Of a stretch of 64,000 nucleotides of DNA, positions 20,621 through 30,651 are shown piece by piece. This DNA comes from Bisbaumannia pacifica (lineage in GTDB: Bacteria > Pseudomonadota > Gammaproteobacteria > Pseudomonadales > Halomonadaceae), in assembly GCF_007989625.1 (NCBI RefSeq), contig NZ_BJUK01000013.1:31722-95721 (forward strand). Reading direction: 5' to 3'. The translations under genes were made by a program, and so were the position numbers. The notes beneath the pieces were generated by a model. The model had not been told where the DNA came from, ran no database searches, and saw only the letters and a list, made by a program, of their open reading frames with translations. Numbering within the stretch: the first letter of the stretch is position 1; each line of letters begins with the position of its first letter.

Positions 20621-21586
20621 TCAGCGGCCCCGGCGAAGTTGGCCAAGCTCCTCGGCGATCAGTTCCAGCGCATACTGGCCGGCCACCGAGTTGCCGCTGG
20701 CGTCGAGGGCCGGCGACCAGACGCAGATCGACAGCTCGCCGGGCACGATGGCGACGATGCCGCCGCCGACGCCGCTCTTGGCCGGCAGGCCGACCCGATA
20801 GGCGAAGTCGCCGGCGGCATCGTACATGCCCGAGGTAAACATCAGCGCATTGATGCGCTGCGCCATGGCCGGCGGGATAAAGGCCTCGCCGGTGGTGGGG
20901 GAACGTCCCTCGGCGGCGAGATAGTGGAAGGCACGGGCCAGGTCGCGGCAGCTCATGCGCAGGGCGCAGCTGGCGAAGTAGGCCTCGAGCACCTGGTCCA
21001 CCTCGTTGTGCAGGTTGCCGAAGGCTTGCATCAGATAGGCCGCGGCGGCATTGCGGGCACGATGCCGCCACTCGGAGGCGAGGACCTCCCGGTCGATCAG
21101 CACCGAAGGATTGCCGGAGAGGCGCCGGGCGATGTCCTGGAGGTGCTTCACCGGGGTGGCATAGGCGCCGACCAGGTGATCGGTGACCACGATGGCACCG
21201 GCATTGATAAAGGGATTGCGCGGCTTGCCGTGTTCGGTCTCCAGCTGCATCAGGGAGTTGAAGGGCATGCCCGAGGGGTTGAGCCCGACCCGCTGCCAGA
21301 GGGCATCGCCATGGCTACGCAGGGCCAGGCTCAGCAGCAGCACCTTGGAGAGGCTCTGGATGGAGAAGGGCTCCTCGGCATCGCCGGCGCTGTAGAGGCG
21401 GCCATCCCGGGTGCACAGGGCGATCCCCAGGCGATCGGCGGGCTGGTCGGCCAGGGCCGGGATATAGTCGGCGACTCGCCCCTGGCCGAGTCGGCGGCGG
21501 GCCCGTTCGACGAGGCGTTCCACCCAGGCCTGCAGGGACGACGAGGCGCCGAGGTCGAGGCTCGGCGCACAGGGACTGGCATTCAT
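20621..21586 (-). CDS. glsA: Glutaminase
   Basis: Hydrolyses L-glutamine to glutamate and ammonia (321 aa, serine-dependent beta-lactamase-like fold). The catalytic SxxK is in FSIQSLSKVL (about residues 74-83); family blocks include NPFINAGAIVV, AAYLMQAFGN and KSGVGGGIVAIVPG. The ATG at 21586 has an AGGAGAG ribosome site that lies inside a small hairpin. It is 54 bases downstream of an AGCS symporter gene, so uptake and deamidation are probably coupled. Confidence 0.95.
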   Translation of the reverse strand: MNASPCAPSLDLGASSSLQAWVERLVERARRRLGQGRVADYIPALADQPADRLGIALCTRDGRLYSAGDAEEPFSIQSLSKVLLLSLALRSHGDALWQRVGLNPSGMPFNSLMQLETEHGKPRNPFINAGAIVVTDHLVGAYATPVKHLQDIARRLSGNPSVLIDREVLASEWRHRARNAAAAYLMQAFGNLHNEVDQVLEAYFASCALRMSCRDLARAFHYLAAEGRSPTTGEAFIPPAMAQRINALMFTSGMYDAAGDFAYRVGLPAKSGVGGGIVAIVPGELSICVWSPALDASGNSVAGQYALELIAEELGQLRRGR

Positions 21587-21623
21587 GACGTGGCTCTCCT
21601 GCGAGGAGAGCGGGGCCTCTGGG
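21587..21623 (-). promoter_or_regulatory. Hairpin enclosing the glsA ribosome-binding site
   Basis: On the minus strand CTCTCC-TCGCA-GGAGAG (21610-21594) pairs the glsA Shine-Dalgarno in a 6-bp stem, 7 bases before the ATG. A second GC hairpin (GCGGGGCC-type stem, about 21608-21630) lies just upstream. This could reduce or regulate glsA translation relative to the symporter. Confidence 0.5.
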
Positions 21624-21640
21624 GGCCCCGCGTGACGGAC

Positions 21641-23101
<1,461 letters not shown>

Positions 23102-23240
23102 GGGGCACCTCCGGCGATGAGGGTGAGGGGCGTCGGGCGGGCGATCGCCGGCCGGGGGATCGGGGGCGTTGTTATTGGCATGGTGGGTCGAACCTCTTGC
23201 TCGGAATGTCGGGCCCCCTCGTGGGAGCCACCCTGTTATC

Positions 23241-23256
23241 AGCAAGTCGCGTGCCA
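23241..23256 (-). promoter_or_regulatory. Sigma-54 promoter of the symporter-glutaminase operon
   Basis: Minus strand reads TGGCAC-GCGAC-TTGCT (23256-23241), a perfect match to the -24/-12 consensus TGGCAC-N5-TTGCW. The predicted start site would be about 130 bases upstream of the symporter ATG. Confidence 0.85.
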
Positions 23257-23331
23257 AGTCGTCAGTATTTATATAACTATATGAATTTAAGGATAATTTT
23301 TAGGATTCGGTGGGATGGGGAGGCGGGGGAA

Positions 23332-23437
23332 GGGGTATAACCCGGCGTCCCGGCGGGCGCCGGGATTTATTGCAAGATTATGAAAATAAAGATTTTTCAG
23401 GAATTATAACCCAGGTTATAAGTGGCCTCGGGTTATA
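23332..23437 (-). promoter_or_regulatory. Palindromic upstream sites, probable enhancer for the sigma-54 regulator
   Basis: Bases 23404-23421 form an 8-2-8 perfect palindrome, TTATAACC-CA-GGTTATAA. The half-site TATAACCC recurs at 23336-23343 and, inverted, at 23430-23437, overlapping the stop of the regulator gene. The palindrome is about 160 bases upstream of the sigma-54 promoter, the right range for a sigma-54 activator. The 23102-23432 gap holds no gene. Confidence 0.65.
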
Positions 23438-24857
23438 GGGGGTCGCCATCGCCCTGGCGGCGCCGCTTGAGTCGCTTGCTCAGCGCCGGCTGGGAGATGC
23501 CCAGCAGGCGCGCGGCGAGGGACTGGTTGCCCTCGGCGCGGCGCATCGCCTCGCCGACCAGCAGGTCGGCCACCTCGTGCAGGGTGGGCAGGGGCGCGTC
23601 CGGGGCGAAGACCGGCCGCTCGCGGGCCTCGGCGGCGGGCGCCTGCCCGCCACCCTGCTCGATGGCGCGCTTGAAGGCCTCCATGGAGAGCATGCGGCTG
23701 CGATGCAGGCTCATGGCATCGAAGGCCATGGCGCGCAGTTCGCGGATATTGCCGGGGAAGTCATAGTTGGCCAGCAGCACCGGCAGCTCCGGCGGATAGC
23801 TCGGCACTGCCTTGCCCAGCTCCTCGGCGGCCTCGGCCAGGAAGTGGTCGAGCAGCAGGGGCAGGTCCGGCTTGCGCCGCCGCAGGGGAGGAATCAGCAC
23901 CTGGTGGGTGCGCAGCCGGTAGTAGAGGTCCTTGCGGAAGTCGCCGGCCTGCTGCTTGGCGTGCAGGTCGCGGTGGGTGGCCACCACGATGCGGGCGTTG
24001 AGGCGCTTGGGACGGTCGCTGCCCAGCGGATAGTACTCGCCCTCCTGGAGCAGCCGCAGCAGCTTGACCTGGGAGGCCAGGCTGAGGTCGCCGATCTCGT
24101 CGAGGAAGAGGGTGCCCTCGGCGGCCTGCTCGATCATGCCGGCGCGGGCCTGGTCGGCGCCGGTGAAGGCGCCGCGCTGGTGGCCGAACAGGGTATCGGC
24201 GAAGACGTTGTCGTCGAGCCCCGCCACATTGACGCTGACCAGCGGGCCGGGGCGGCCGCTGAGGCGATGCACGGCGCGGGCCACCAGCTCCTTGCCGACG
24301 CCGCTCTCGCCGCAGATCAGCAGCGGCTGGCGGCTCGGCGCCACCGACTCCAGGTACTGGAAGACCGCCCGCATGCCCTTGTCGGCGGTGATGATCGGCG
24401 CGAAGGCCTCGGGATGCTCCAGGGTGTCGTCGAGGAAGCGCTGGCGCAGTGCCTGGTTCTCGAGCTTCAGCTCCTGGAGACGAATGGCACGCTTGATGCC
24501 CTCGATCAGGCGGCGCTGCTCGTCGGTCTTGACGAAGTAGTCGAAGGCGCCGTTCTTGATGCAGTCGACGGCGGTCTCCACCTGGTTCATGCCGCTGATG
24601 ACGATGACCCCGACGTCCGGGTGCTCCTCAACGATTCGCGCCAGCAGCGCCTCCCCGGAGAGATGCGGCATGGTCAGGTCGAGGGTCACCAGGCCGATCG
24701 GCTCCCGGGCCAGGATCTCCATGACCCGGCGCGGGTCCTCGCAGCGCTGCAGATGGGTGATGCCGGCGCGCTCCAGGGCGATGCTCAGGCTGCGCAGGTA
24801 GGAGGGCTCGTCGTCCACCAGCAGGACGCCGAAGTCGGGGTAGCGGTTGTCGGTCAT
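23433..24857 (-). CDS. Sigma-54-dependent response regulator (NtrC/DctD type)
   Basis: Two-component activator of 474 aa: receiver domain (about 9-125, phospho-acceptor Asp in LVTLDLTMPHL, Lys in YFVKTDEQ), central AAA+ domain (about 150-385) with Walker A GESGVGKE, the sigma-54 contact loop GAFTGA, Walker B TLFLDEIGDL and R-finger region, then a Fis-type helix-turn-helix (NQSLAARLLGISQPALSKRL). It starts at the ATG at 24857 after AGGAGG and overlaps the kinase stop by 4 bases. The downstream symporter-glutaminase operon has a sigma-54 promoter and palindromic sites and is the obvious target. Confidence 0.94.
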   Translation of the reverse strand: MTDNRYPDFGVLLVDDEPSYLRSLSIALERAGITHLQRCEDPRRVMEILAREPIGLVTLDLTMPHLSGEALLARIVEEHPDVGVIVISGMNQVETAVDCIKNGAFDYFVKTDEQRRLIEGIKRAIRLQELKLENQALRQRFLDDTLEHPEAFAPIITADKGMRAVFQYLESVAPSRQPLLICGESGVGKELVARAVHRLSGRPGPLVSVNVAGLDDNVFADTLFGHQRGAFTGADQARAGMIEQAAEGTLFLDEIGDLSLASQVKLLRLLQEGEYYPLGSDRPKRLNARIVVATHRDLHAKQQAGDFRKDLYYRLRTHQVLIPPLRRRKPDLPLLLDHFLAEAAEELGKAVPSYPPELPVLLANYDFPGNIRELRAMAFDAMSLHRSRMLSMEAFKRAIEQGGGQAPAAEARERPVFAPDAPLPTLHEVADLLVGEAMRRAEGNQSLAARLLGISQPALSKRLKRRRQGDGDPL

Positions 24858-26584
24858 GGGCGCCTCCTCGGATTCGCACTCGGCGGCGGCTCGCCCACCG
24901 GCAGCGACAGGGTCACGGTGGTGCCTTCCCCCGGCCGGGAGGCGAAGGTCAGCTCGCCGCCGTGCTCGTGGACGATGCCGGCGGAGACCGAGAGCCCCAG
25001 GCCGGTGCCGCCACACTCCCGGCGGGTGGTGAAGAAGGGGTCGGTCAGGCGGTTGAGGGCCTCGGCGGGGATGCCGCGGCCCTGGTCCGCCACCTCCAGG
25101 AGTACCCGATCCACGGCGGGGTCATGCCGGGTGCTCAGGCGAATGCCCTGGTCGCGATGCTCCAGGGCCTGGCAGGCATTCAGGACCAGGTTGATCACCA
25201 CCTGCTCGATGCGCTGGGTATTGCCGCGTACCTTGGGCAGCTCCGCGGCATAGTGGGTCGCGAAGTGGTCGGTGGCCTGGCGGATCGAGTTGTCCACCAG
25301 GCGCGTGGCGGTGCGCGTCACCTGGTTGAGGTCCAGGGCGTCATCCAGGTCGCGGCTGTCCTGGCGGGCGAAGTCCTTGAGGTCGCCGACGATGCGCTTG
25401 ATGCGCTGGGTGCCCTCGAGCATTTCGTCGAGCATGGGCGGGATCTCGTCGCGCATCCGCGAGTAGGGCAGGCCGCCGAAGGAGAAATCGCCATGCTCCC
25501 GATAGTGGGCCTCTAGGATCGGTCGGGCGTCGTCGTAGGCTTCGCGCAGCACCGGCAGGTTGAGCAGCAGCAGGCCGCTGGGGTTGTTGATCTCGTGGGC
25601 CACGCCGGAGACCAGGATGCCCAGGGAGGCCATCTTGTCGGCCTGGATCAGCTGCTGCTGGCGCTGGCGCAGCTCCTTGGTATGGGCGGCGACCTGGCGC
25701 TTGAGCATGCGGTTCCACACCACGATGCCGCCCAGCACCAGCAGCAATAGGGCGGAGAGCACGGCGCCGACCAGGCCGATGCGCTTCCAGGGGATGCCCT
25801 CGGCCTGCTCCAGGGGACCGAGCCAGCGATCATAGATCGCCTGGTGGCGACCGGTGTTCTTGAGGATGGCGAGCCCCTCGCTGAACTGGGCCAGCAGGTC
25901 GGCATTGCCGTGCCTCACCGCATAGCCGTAGCGCAGCGAGAAGGGCCGGGCCACCGGCTCCAGGTTGGTCAGGCCGAGCTCGCGGCTCAGGTAGAGCGCC
26001 GGCAGGTTAGCCACCAGGGCATAGTCGTGCTGACCGGCGGCCAGGGAGCGCAGGGCATCGGCGTGGGTGTCGGTGGTGATCGGGCGGATATCCAGGTCCT
26101 GCTCGAGCAGGAAGTCATGCATGATATCGCCGCGCTGGACGATCACCTCCTGGCCGCGCAGGGCCTCGAGGCTCTCCACCGGGGGCGTGCCGCGGCGAGC
26201 GAAGATCGACTGGTGAACGATGGCATGGGGCGGGGCGAAGTCGAAGGCCTGGGTACGCGCCTCGGAATAGGACATGCCCTGGAGGATATCGATCTCGCCG
26301 CTCTCCAGGCCGCGGCGCACCTCGCTCCAGGTCGCTAGCTCGATGCGTACCTCGAGGCCCATCACCTCGGCGATGGCCCGGGTCAGCTCGACGTTATAGC
26401 CGGCCGGCTGGCCCTCGTCGTCGAGGAACTCGTAGGGCGGATGGTAGCGGTCGCCGCCCACCACGATCACCGACTCGGTCTCCTCGGCCTGCCCCCGGGC
26501 CGCCAGCGGCAGCGCGGTGAGCAGCGCCAGCAGTAGCGGTACGAGGCGGTGACGAAGAACGATGAGGCGCGGGCTGGCGATCAT
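24854..26584 (-). CDS. Sensor histidine kinase with periplasmic amino-acid-binding (SBP3) domain
   Basis: Inner-membrane kinase of 576 aa. A signal/anchor segment (about 10-32) is followed by a periplasmic domain (about 38-265) built like the binding proteins of polar amino acid ABC importers (YHPPYEFLDDEGQPAGYNVELTRAIAEVMG, GEIDILQGMSYSEAR, YDRWLG). A membrane helix lies at about 270-295, a short coiled coil follows, then the H-box GVAHEINNP, and the HATPase domain with N box, DQGRGIP and GGTGLGLSVSAGIVHEHGG. The ligand is probably an amino acid. It starts 7 bases after yicC and is followed by its regulator with a 4-base overlap. Confidence 0.93.
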   Translation of the reverse strand: MIASPRLIVLRHRLVPLLLALLTALPLAARGQAEETESVIVVGGDRYHPPYEFLDDEGQPAGYNVELTRAIAEVMGLEVRIELATWSEVRRGLESGEIDILQGMSYSEARTQAFDFAPPHAIVHQSIFARRGTPPVESLEALRGQEVIVQRGDIMHDFLLEQDLDIRPITTDTHADALRSLAAGQHDYALVANLPALYLSRELGLTNLEPVARPFSLRYGYAVRHGNADLLAQFSEGLAILKNTGRHQAIYDRWLGPLEQAEGIPWKRIGLVGAVLSALLLLVLGGIVVWNRMLKRQVAAHTKELRQRQQQLIQADKMASLGILVSGVAHEINNPSGLLLLNLPVLREAYDDARPILEAHYREHGDFSFGGLPYSRMRDEIPPMLDEMLEGTQRIKRIVGDLKDFARQDSRDLDDALDLNQVTRTATRLVDNSIRQATDHFATHYAAELPKVRGNTQRIEQVVINLVLNACQALEHRDQGIRLSTRHDPAVDRVLLEVADQGRGIPAEALNRLTDPFFTTRRECGGTGLGLSVSAGIVHEHGGELTFASRPGEGTTVTLSLPVGEPPPSANPRRRP

Positions 26585-26591
26585 GCCGGAG

Positions 26592-27455
26592 TCACTCGAT
26601 ATTCTGGATCTGCTCGCGCATCTGCTCGATCAGCACCTTGAGCTCCACGGCGCAGCGAGTCGTCTCGGCCACCACCGACTTGGAGGAGAGGGTGTTGGCC
26701 TCGCGGTTGAGCTCCTGCATCAGGAAGTCGAGGCGCCGGCCCACGGGCCCCTGCTGGCTCAACTGGCGCTCCACCTCGGCCACGTGGGTCTCCAGGCGGT
26801 CGAGCTCCTCGTCCACGTCGGCCTTCTGGGCCAGCAGGGCGATCTCCGCCTCCAGGCGCTGGGGGGCGAGTTCGGCCTGGAGGGCGGCCAGGCGCTCCTG
26901 GAGCTGGCTGCGCTGGCGCTCGAGGATCGTCGGCAGCAGGCCGCGCACCGTGGCGACCTGCTCACCGATACCGGCCAGGCGGTCGCGGATCAGCTCGGCC
27001 AGCTTGGCGCCTTCCCGGGCGCGGCCTTCGATCAGGTCGTCCAGCGCCGCCTCGAAGAGGGCGACGGCCGCGGCCTTGATCGCCTCCAGGTCCGGCTCGG
27101 CGGCCTCGACGACGCCGGGGTGGTCGAGCAGCGCCAGGGCGTCCGGCATGGGGGCATCGGGGATCTCGGCGCGGACCTGTTGCAGGGCGAAGCCGAGGGC
27201 GGCCAGGCGCGAGCGGTTGATGGTCAGCGCCTCGCCCTCGCCGGCGGACTCGAAGCGCAGGCTGCACTCCACCTTGCCCCGGGCCAGGCGCCGGCGCAGG
27301 GTCTCGCGGAAGGTCGGTTCCAGGTCGCGCAGGCTGTCGGGGAGACGGAAATGGGGTTCCAGGTAGCGCTGGTTCACGGAGCGCAGCTCCAGGTGCAGGC
27401 TACCCCAGGCGGCGTCCCGGCTCAGCCGGGTGAAGGCGGTCATGCTGTGAACCAT
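26592..27455 (-). CDS. yicC: YicC family endoribonuclease-like protein
   Basis: Conserved protein of 287 aa; the E. coli and B. subtilis homologues are reported to be endoribonucleases acting on RNAs such as RyhB. The family N-terminus MVHSMTAFTRLSRDAAWGSL, the SVNQRYLEPHFRLPD block and the C-terminal DFLMQELNREANTLSSKS are all visible. The ATG at 27455 follows AGGAG. It is divergent from rph (278 bases apart, containing a dispersed repeat) and lies only 7 bases upstream of the sensor kinase. Confidence 0.93.
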   Translation of the reverse strand: MVHSMTAFTRLSRDAAWGSLHLELRSVNQRYLEPHFRLPDSLRDLEPTFRETLRRRLARGKVECSLRFESAGEGEALTINRSRLAALGFALQQVRAEIPDAPMPDALALLDHPGVVEAAEPDLEAIKAAAVALFEAALDDLIEGRAREGAKLAELIRDRLAGIGEQVATVRGLLPTILERQRSQLQERLAALQAELAPQRLEAEIALLAQKADVDEELDRLETHVAEVERQLSQQGPVGRRLDFLMQELNREANTLSSKSVVAETTRCAVELKVLIEQMREQIQNIE

Positions 27456-27569
27456 GGGAACTCCTGATGGCGGGCGCAGGGAGGCGACAGTGTAACCGAT
27501 TAAGGGTGTAGAATAAGCGCCCTGCCAGAGGTCCAGGACCATTGTCGCTAGCATCATGGCCGAGGAGCG

Positions 27570-27667
27570 CTGGGAGCAGGTCGAAGCGAAGCGTCATTAT
27601 CAGGGACGAGAATGCCGAGCGCCCAAGGAGGGGTTCACAGCGTCTTCGCGGAGTTGCCTGCTCCCAG
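27570..27667. repeat. Dispersed palindromic element, copy A
   Basis: A 98-bp element between yicC and rph. The outer arms CTGGGAGCAGG and CCTGCTCCCAG (27570-27580, 27657-27667) are perfect complements; an inner stem pairs GCGAAG (27586-27591) with CTTCGC (27644-27649); a central hairpin pairs 27595-27601 with 27608-27614. Copies B (37303-37398) and C (44176-44270, inverted) share the core, with base changes that keep all stems paired. The arms may extend imperfectly to about 27551 and 27690. Confidence 0.85.
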
Positions 27668-27733
27668 GTGGCCCCGAGCCCCATGCTGGATGATGGCTCG
27701 GCCCAGAGATTTCACCCGAAGATGAGAGGTTCT

Positions 27734-28456
27734 ATGCGCCCCAGCGGACGACAGCCCGACCAGCCCCGCGAGATTCGCCTGACCCGCGACTATACCCGCC
27801 ACGCCGAGGGCTCGGTGCTGGTGGAGTTCGGCGACACCAAGGTGCTGTGCAACGCCAGCGTCGAGGCCGGGGTGCCGCGTTGGCTACGCGGCAAGGGCCA
27901 GGGCTGGATCACCGCCGAGTACGGCATGCTGCCCCGGGCCACCCACACCCGGGGCGGCCGCGAGGCGGCGCGGGGCAAGCAGGGCGGTCGCACCCTGGAG
28001 ATCCAGCGGCTGATCGGTCGCTCGCTGCGTGCCGCGGTCAACCTGAAGAAGCTCGGCGAATTCACCATCACCGTGGATTGCGACGTCATCCAGGCCGATG
28101 GCGGTACCCGCACCGCCTCCATCACCGGCGGCTGCGTGGCCCTGGTGGACGCCATCCGTTACCTGCAGCGCAAGAAGCTGATCAAGTCCGATCCCCTCCA
28201 GCAACTGGTCGCCTCCATCTCGGTGGGGCTGTTCAAGGGCCAGCCGGTGGTGGACCTGGACTACCCGGAGGACAGCGGCGCCGATACCGATATGAACGTG
28301 GTGATGACCGAGGGGGGCGGCCTGATCGAGGTGCAGGGCACCGCCGAGGCGGGCCAGTTCAGCCGCGCCGAGCTCAATGCCATGCTCGAGCTGGCCGAGG
28401 GCGCCGGGGCGACCCTCTTCGCCCGTCAGCGCGAGGCCCTGGGCATTCGCGATTGA
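27734..28456 (+). CDS. rph: Ribonuclease PH
   Basis: Phosphorolytic 3'-5' exoribonuclease of 240 aa that trims tRNA 3' ends. Typical blocks are [20 protein letters not shown] at the start, [35 protein letters not shown] and [18 protein letters not shown]. The ATG at 27734 follows GAGAGG. It is divergent from yicC and convergent with crc, sharing a long hairpin terminator. Confidence 0.97.
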   Translation: MRPSGRQPDQPREIRLTRDYTRHAEGSVLVEFGDTKVLCNASVEAGVPRWLRGKGQGWITAEYGMLPRATHTRGGREAARGKQGGRTLEIQRLIGRSLRAAVNLKKLGEFTITVDCDVIQADGGTRTASITGGCVALVDAIRYLQRKKLIKSDPLQQLVASISVGLFKGQPVVDLDYPEDSGADTDMNVVMTEGGGLIEVQGTAEAGQFSRAELNAMLELAEGAGATLFARQREALGIRD

Positions 28457-28473
28457 CTTCGGTGCCCGGAACG

Positions 28474-28504
28474 CATCACGCCGGCTGAGTCAGCCGGCGT
28501 GATG
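28474..28504. terminator. Hairpin between convergent rph and crc
   Basis: A near-perfect 31-base palindrome (12-bp stem 28474-28485 with 28493-28504, loop TGAGTCA, which can itself zip further) lies between the two convergent stops. No U run, so it may act as a bidirectional barrier or mRNA 3'-end stabiliser. Confidence 0.65.
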
Positions 28505-28536
28505 GGCCCCCGGAGGGGCGGCGACGGAGGTCGGGG

Positions 28537-29304
28537 TCACAGCGTCAGATCATACTCCACGATCAGCGGCGCGAACTCCGAGAAGGTGGCGTCGTGATCG
28601 ATCCAGGCATCGACCACATGGCGGCGGAAGTTGGGGCCCACCACCTGGTAGTCGAGGCGCCAGCCCTCCTGGCGGGAGCGCGGCACTTCCTGGTCGAGCT
28701 TGGGCCACCAGGTGTATTCGCCAGCGTCGCGGTTGATCTCGCGGAAGGTGTCGATAAAGCCGGTGGGGCCGAACAGCTGGTCCATCCAGGCCCGCTCCTC
28801 GGGCTTGAAGCCCGGGGTGGTCTGGTTATCGGCCCAGTTCTCCAGGTCGATGGTCTTGTGGGCGATATGCCAGGTGCCGCAGATGATGTACTCGCGGCGC
28901 TTGCGGGCCATCTTGGCCAGGTACTCCTGGTACTGGGCCATGAAGGCCTGCTTGGCCTGGGGGTCGCTGCCGTCGGGCATCAGGAAGCTGACGATGCTGA
29001 AGCGATCGTAGTCGGCCTGCAGGAAGCGCGCCTCGTTGTCGCACTGGGGGAAGCCCAGGCCATACATGATCGCCTTGGGGATCTTCCGGCAGTAGATGCC
29101 CACGCCGGAGAAGCCATCCTCCTCGGCGTCCAGGAAATAGCCCTCGTAGCCTTCCGGGTAGAGGATGCTATCGTCGAGCTCGAAACTCTTGGTCTTCAGG
29201 TTCTGCACGCAAACGACATCGGCGTCCTGGTTGGCGAGCCAATCCAGGAAGCCGCGGCTCACCGCTTCGCGGATGCCGTTCACATTAATGGTCGCGATCT
29301 TCAT
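28537..29304 (-). CDS. crc: Catabolite repression control protein Crc (catalytically inactive ExoIII fold)
   Basis: Exonuclease III-fold protein of 255 aa. The three catalytic blocks are altered: the metal-binding Glu of the QE-K motif is Asn (VCVQNLKTK), the GDxN block is GTWHIAH, and the final SDHxP is SEFAP. Loss of these residues, the CGTWHIAH and FGPTGFIDTFRE blocks, and the position next to pyrE match Pseudomonas Crc, which works with Hfq to repress translation of catabolic genes. I start at the ATG at 29304, spaced 7 bases from AAGGGA; a GTG directly before it is possible. Confidence 0.88.
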   Translation of the reverse strand: MKIATINVNGIREAVSRGFLDWLANQDADVVCVQNLKTKSFELDDSILYPEGYEGYFLDAEEDGFSGVGIYCRKIPKAIMYGLGFPQCDNEARFLQADYDRFSIVSFLMPDGSDPQAKQAFMAQYQEYLAKMARKRREYIICGTWHIAHKTIDLENWADNQTTPGFKPEERAWMDQLFGPTGFIDTFREINRDAGEYTWWPKLDQEVPRSRQEGWRLDYQVVGPNFRRHVVDAWIDHDATFSEFAPLIVEYDLTL

Positions 29305-29409
29305 CACATAGTCCCTTTACCGTCGCGCGTGTATGATACCTGACGTTTCGACGTTTGGGTAAATGGCCCGTAGTGATTAATCATGATAGGGGGAAGCGTG
29401 GCGGACAGC

Positions 29410-30057
29410 ATGCAGCCATATCAGCGAGAATTCATCGAATTCGCCATCGAGCAGGGCGTCCTGCGCTTCGGTGAGTTCACCCTCAAGTCCGGCCGGGTCA
29501 GTCCCTACTTCTTCAATGCCGGCCTGTTCAAGAGCGGCGCGGCCCTGGCGCGCCTGGGGCGCTGCTACGCCCAGGCCATCGTCGATAGCGGCCTCGACTT
29601 CGACGTGCTCTTCGGCCCGGCCTACAAGGGCATCCCCCTGGCCGCCACCACCGCCGTGGCCCTGGCCGACGGCCATGACCGCGACACCCCCTTCGCCTTC
29701 AATCGCAAGGAGGCCAAGGATCATGGCGAGGGTGGCAATATCGTCGGCGCCGACCTGGCGGGTCGCATCCTGATCATCGACGACGTTATCACCGCCGGCA
29801 CCGCCATCGGTGAGGTGATGCAGCTGATCGATGGCGCCGGGGCCAAGGCCGCCGGGGTGGTGATCGCCCTGGATCGCCAGGAGCGCGGCAAGGGCGAGCA
29901 GAGCGCCATCCAGGAGGTCGAGGCGCGCTACGGAATGCCGGTGGTGAGCATTGTCACCCTCGACCTGGTGCTCGAATACCTGGAAGAGCATGCCGGCGAG
30001 GAGCTCAAGGCTCATGCCGCGGCGATTCGTGACTACCGCGCCCGCTACGGCGTCTGA
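29410..30057 (+). CDS. pyrE: Orotate phosphoribosyltransferase
   Basis: Pyrimidine synthesis enzyme (215 aa) that joins orotate to PRPP to make OMP. The PRPP-binding motif [13 protein letters not shown] is at about residues 118-130, with [10 protein letters not shown] and [13 protein letters not shown] upstream. The start is uncertain: the ATG at 29410 gives the family N-terminus [13 protein letters not shown], while GTG at 29398 or ATG at 29383 are nearer to a GGGGGAAG ribosome site. It is divergent from crc (105 bases). Confidence 0.95.
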   Translation: MQPYQREFIEFAIEQGVLRFGEFTLKSGRVSPYFFNAGLFKSGAALARLGRCYAQAIVDSGLDFDVLFGPAYKGIPLAATTAVALADGHDRDTPFAFNRKEAKDHGEGGNIVGADLAGRILIIDDVITAGTAIGEVMQLIDGAGAKAAGVVIALDRQERGKGEQSAIQEVEARYGMPVVSIVTLDLVLEYLEEHAGEELKAHAAAIRDYRARYGV

Positions 30058-30088
30058 GGCAGACGCCGCCACGCCGTGACCCTCGCCG

Positions 30089-30113
30089 CTCGGGCCCCGT
30101 GAAGGGGCCCGAG
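30089..30113 (+). terminator. Hairpin terminator after pyrE
   Basis: A perfect 10-bp stem (30089-30098 with 30104-30113, loop GTGAA) lies 31 bases after the pyrE stop; only a weak T tract (TGCGTT) follows. Confidence 0.55.
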
Positions 30114-30147
30114 TGCGTTGGGCCGATGATCGTTTCAGGAAGCGCTT

Positions 30148-30648
30148 ATGCTTGATGTGGTGCTCTACCAGCCCGAGATCCCGCCCAATACCGGCAACCT
30201 GATCCGCTTGTGCGCCAACACCGGCTTCCGGCTGCACCTGATCGAGCCGCTGGGCTTCGTGCTGGACGACAAGCGGTTGCGCCGCGCCGGCCTCGACTAC
30301 CACGAGTGGGCGCGGGTGCGGGTGCACCCCGGCTGGGAGGCCTTCCTCGAGGCGGTGGCGCCGGAGAGGCTCTTCGCGGTCTCCACCCGCGGCGGCACCG
30401 GTTACCACGAGCCCCGCTACCGGGAAGGCGACGCCCTGGTGTTCGGGCCCGAGACCCGCGGCCTGCCCCAGGCGCTGCTGGAGTCCCTGCCCGCGTCCCA
30501 GCGGTTGCGTATCCCCATGCGCGCGGACAGCCGCAGCCTCAACCTCTCCAATGCCTGCGCGGTACTGGTCTATGAGGCCTGGCGTCAGCTGGGCTTTCCC
30601 GGGGCCGGCCTCGCGGGGGTCGAGCCGTCCGGCGGCCCCAAGGAGTAA
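30148..30648 (+). CDS. trmL: tRNA (cytidine(34)-2'-O)-methyltransferase TrmL
   Basis: SPOUT methyltransferase of 166 aa that methylates the ribose of the wobble base in tRNA-Leu isoacceptors. It has the N-terminal [18 protein letters not shown] block and the trefoil-knot SAM motifs [11 protein letters not shown] and [22 protein letters not shown]. It lies 3 bases upstream of rep and may be co-transcribed with it. Confidence 0.94.
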   Translation: MLDVVLYQPEIPPNTGNLIRLCANTGFRLHLIEPLGFVLDDKRLRRAGLDYHEWARVRVHPGWEAFLEAVAPERLFAVSTRGGTGYHEPRYREGDALVFGPETRGLPQALLESLPASQRLRIPMRADSRSLNLSNACAVLVYEAWRQLGFPGAGLAGVEPSGGPKE

Positions 30649-30651
30649 GTG

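Noticed and set aside
23341..23364. GC hairpin after the sigma-54 regulator gene as a terminator
   Set aside because: The stem is real, but no T run follows on the minus strand, so I do not call a terminator. It may affect looping between the enhancer and the promoter.
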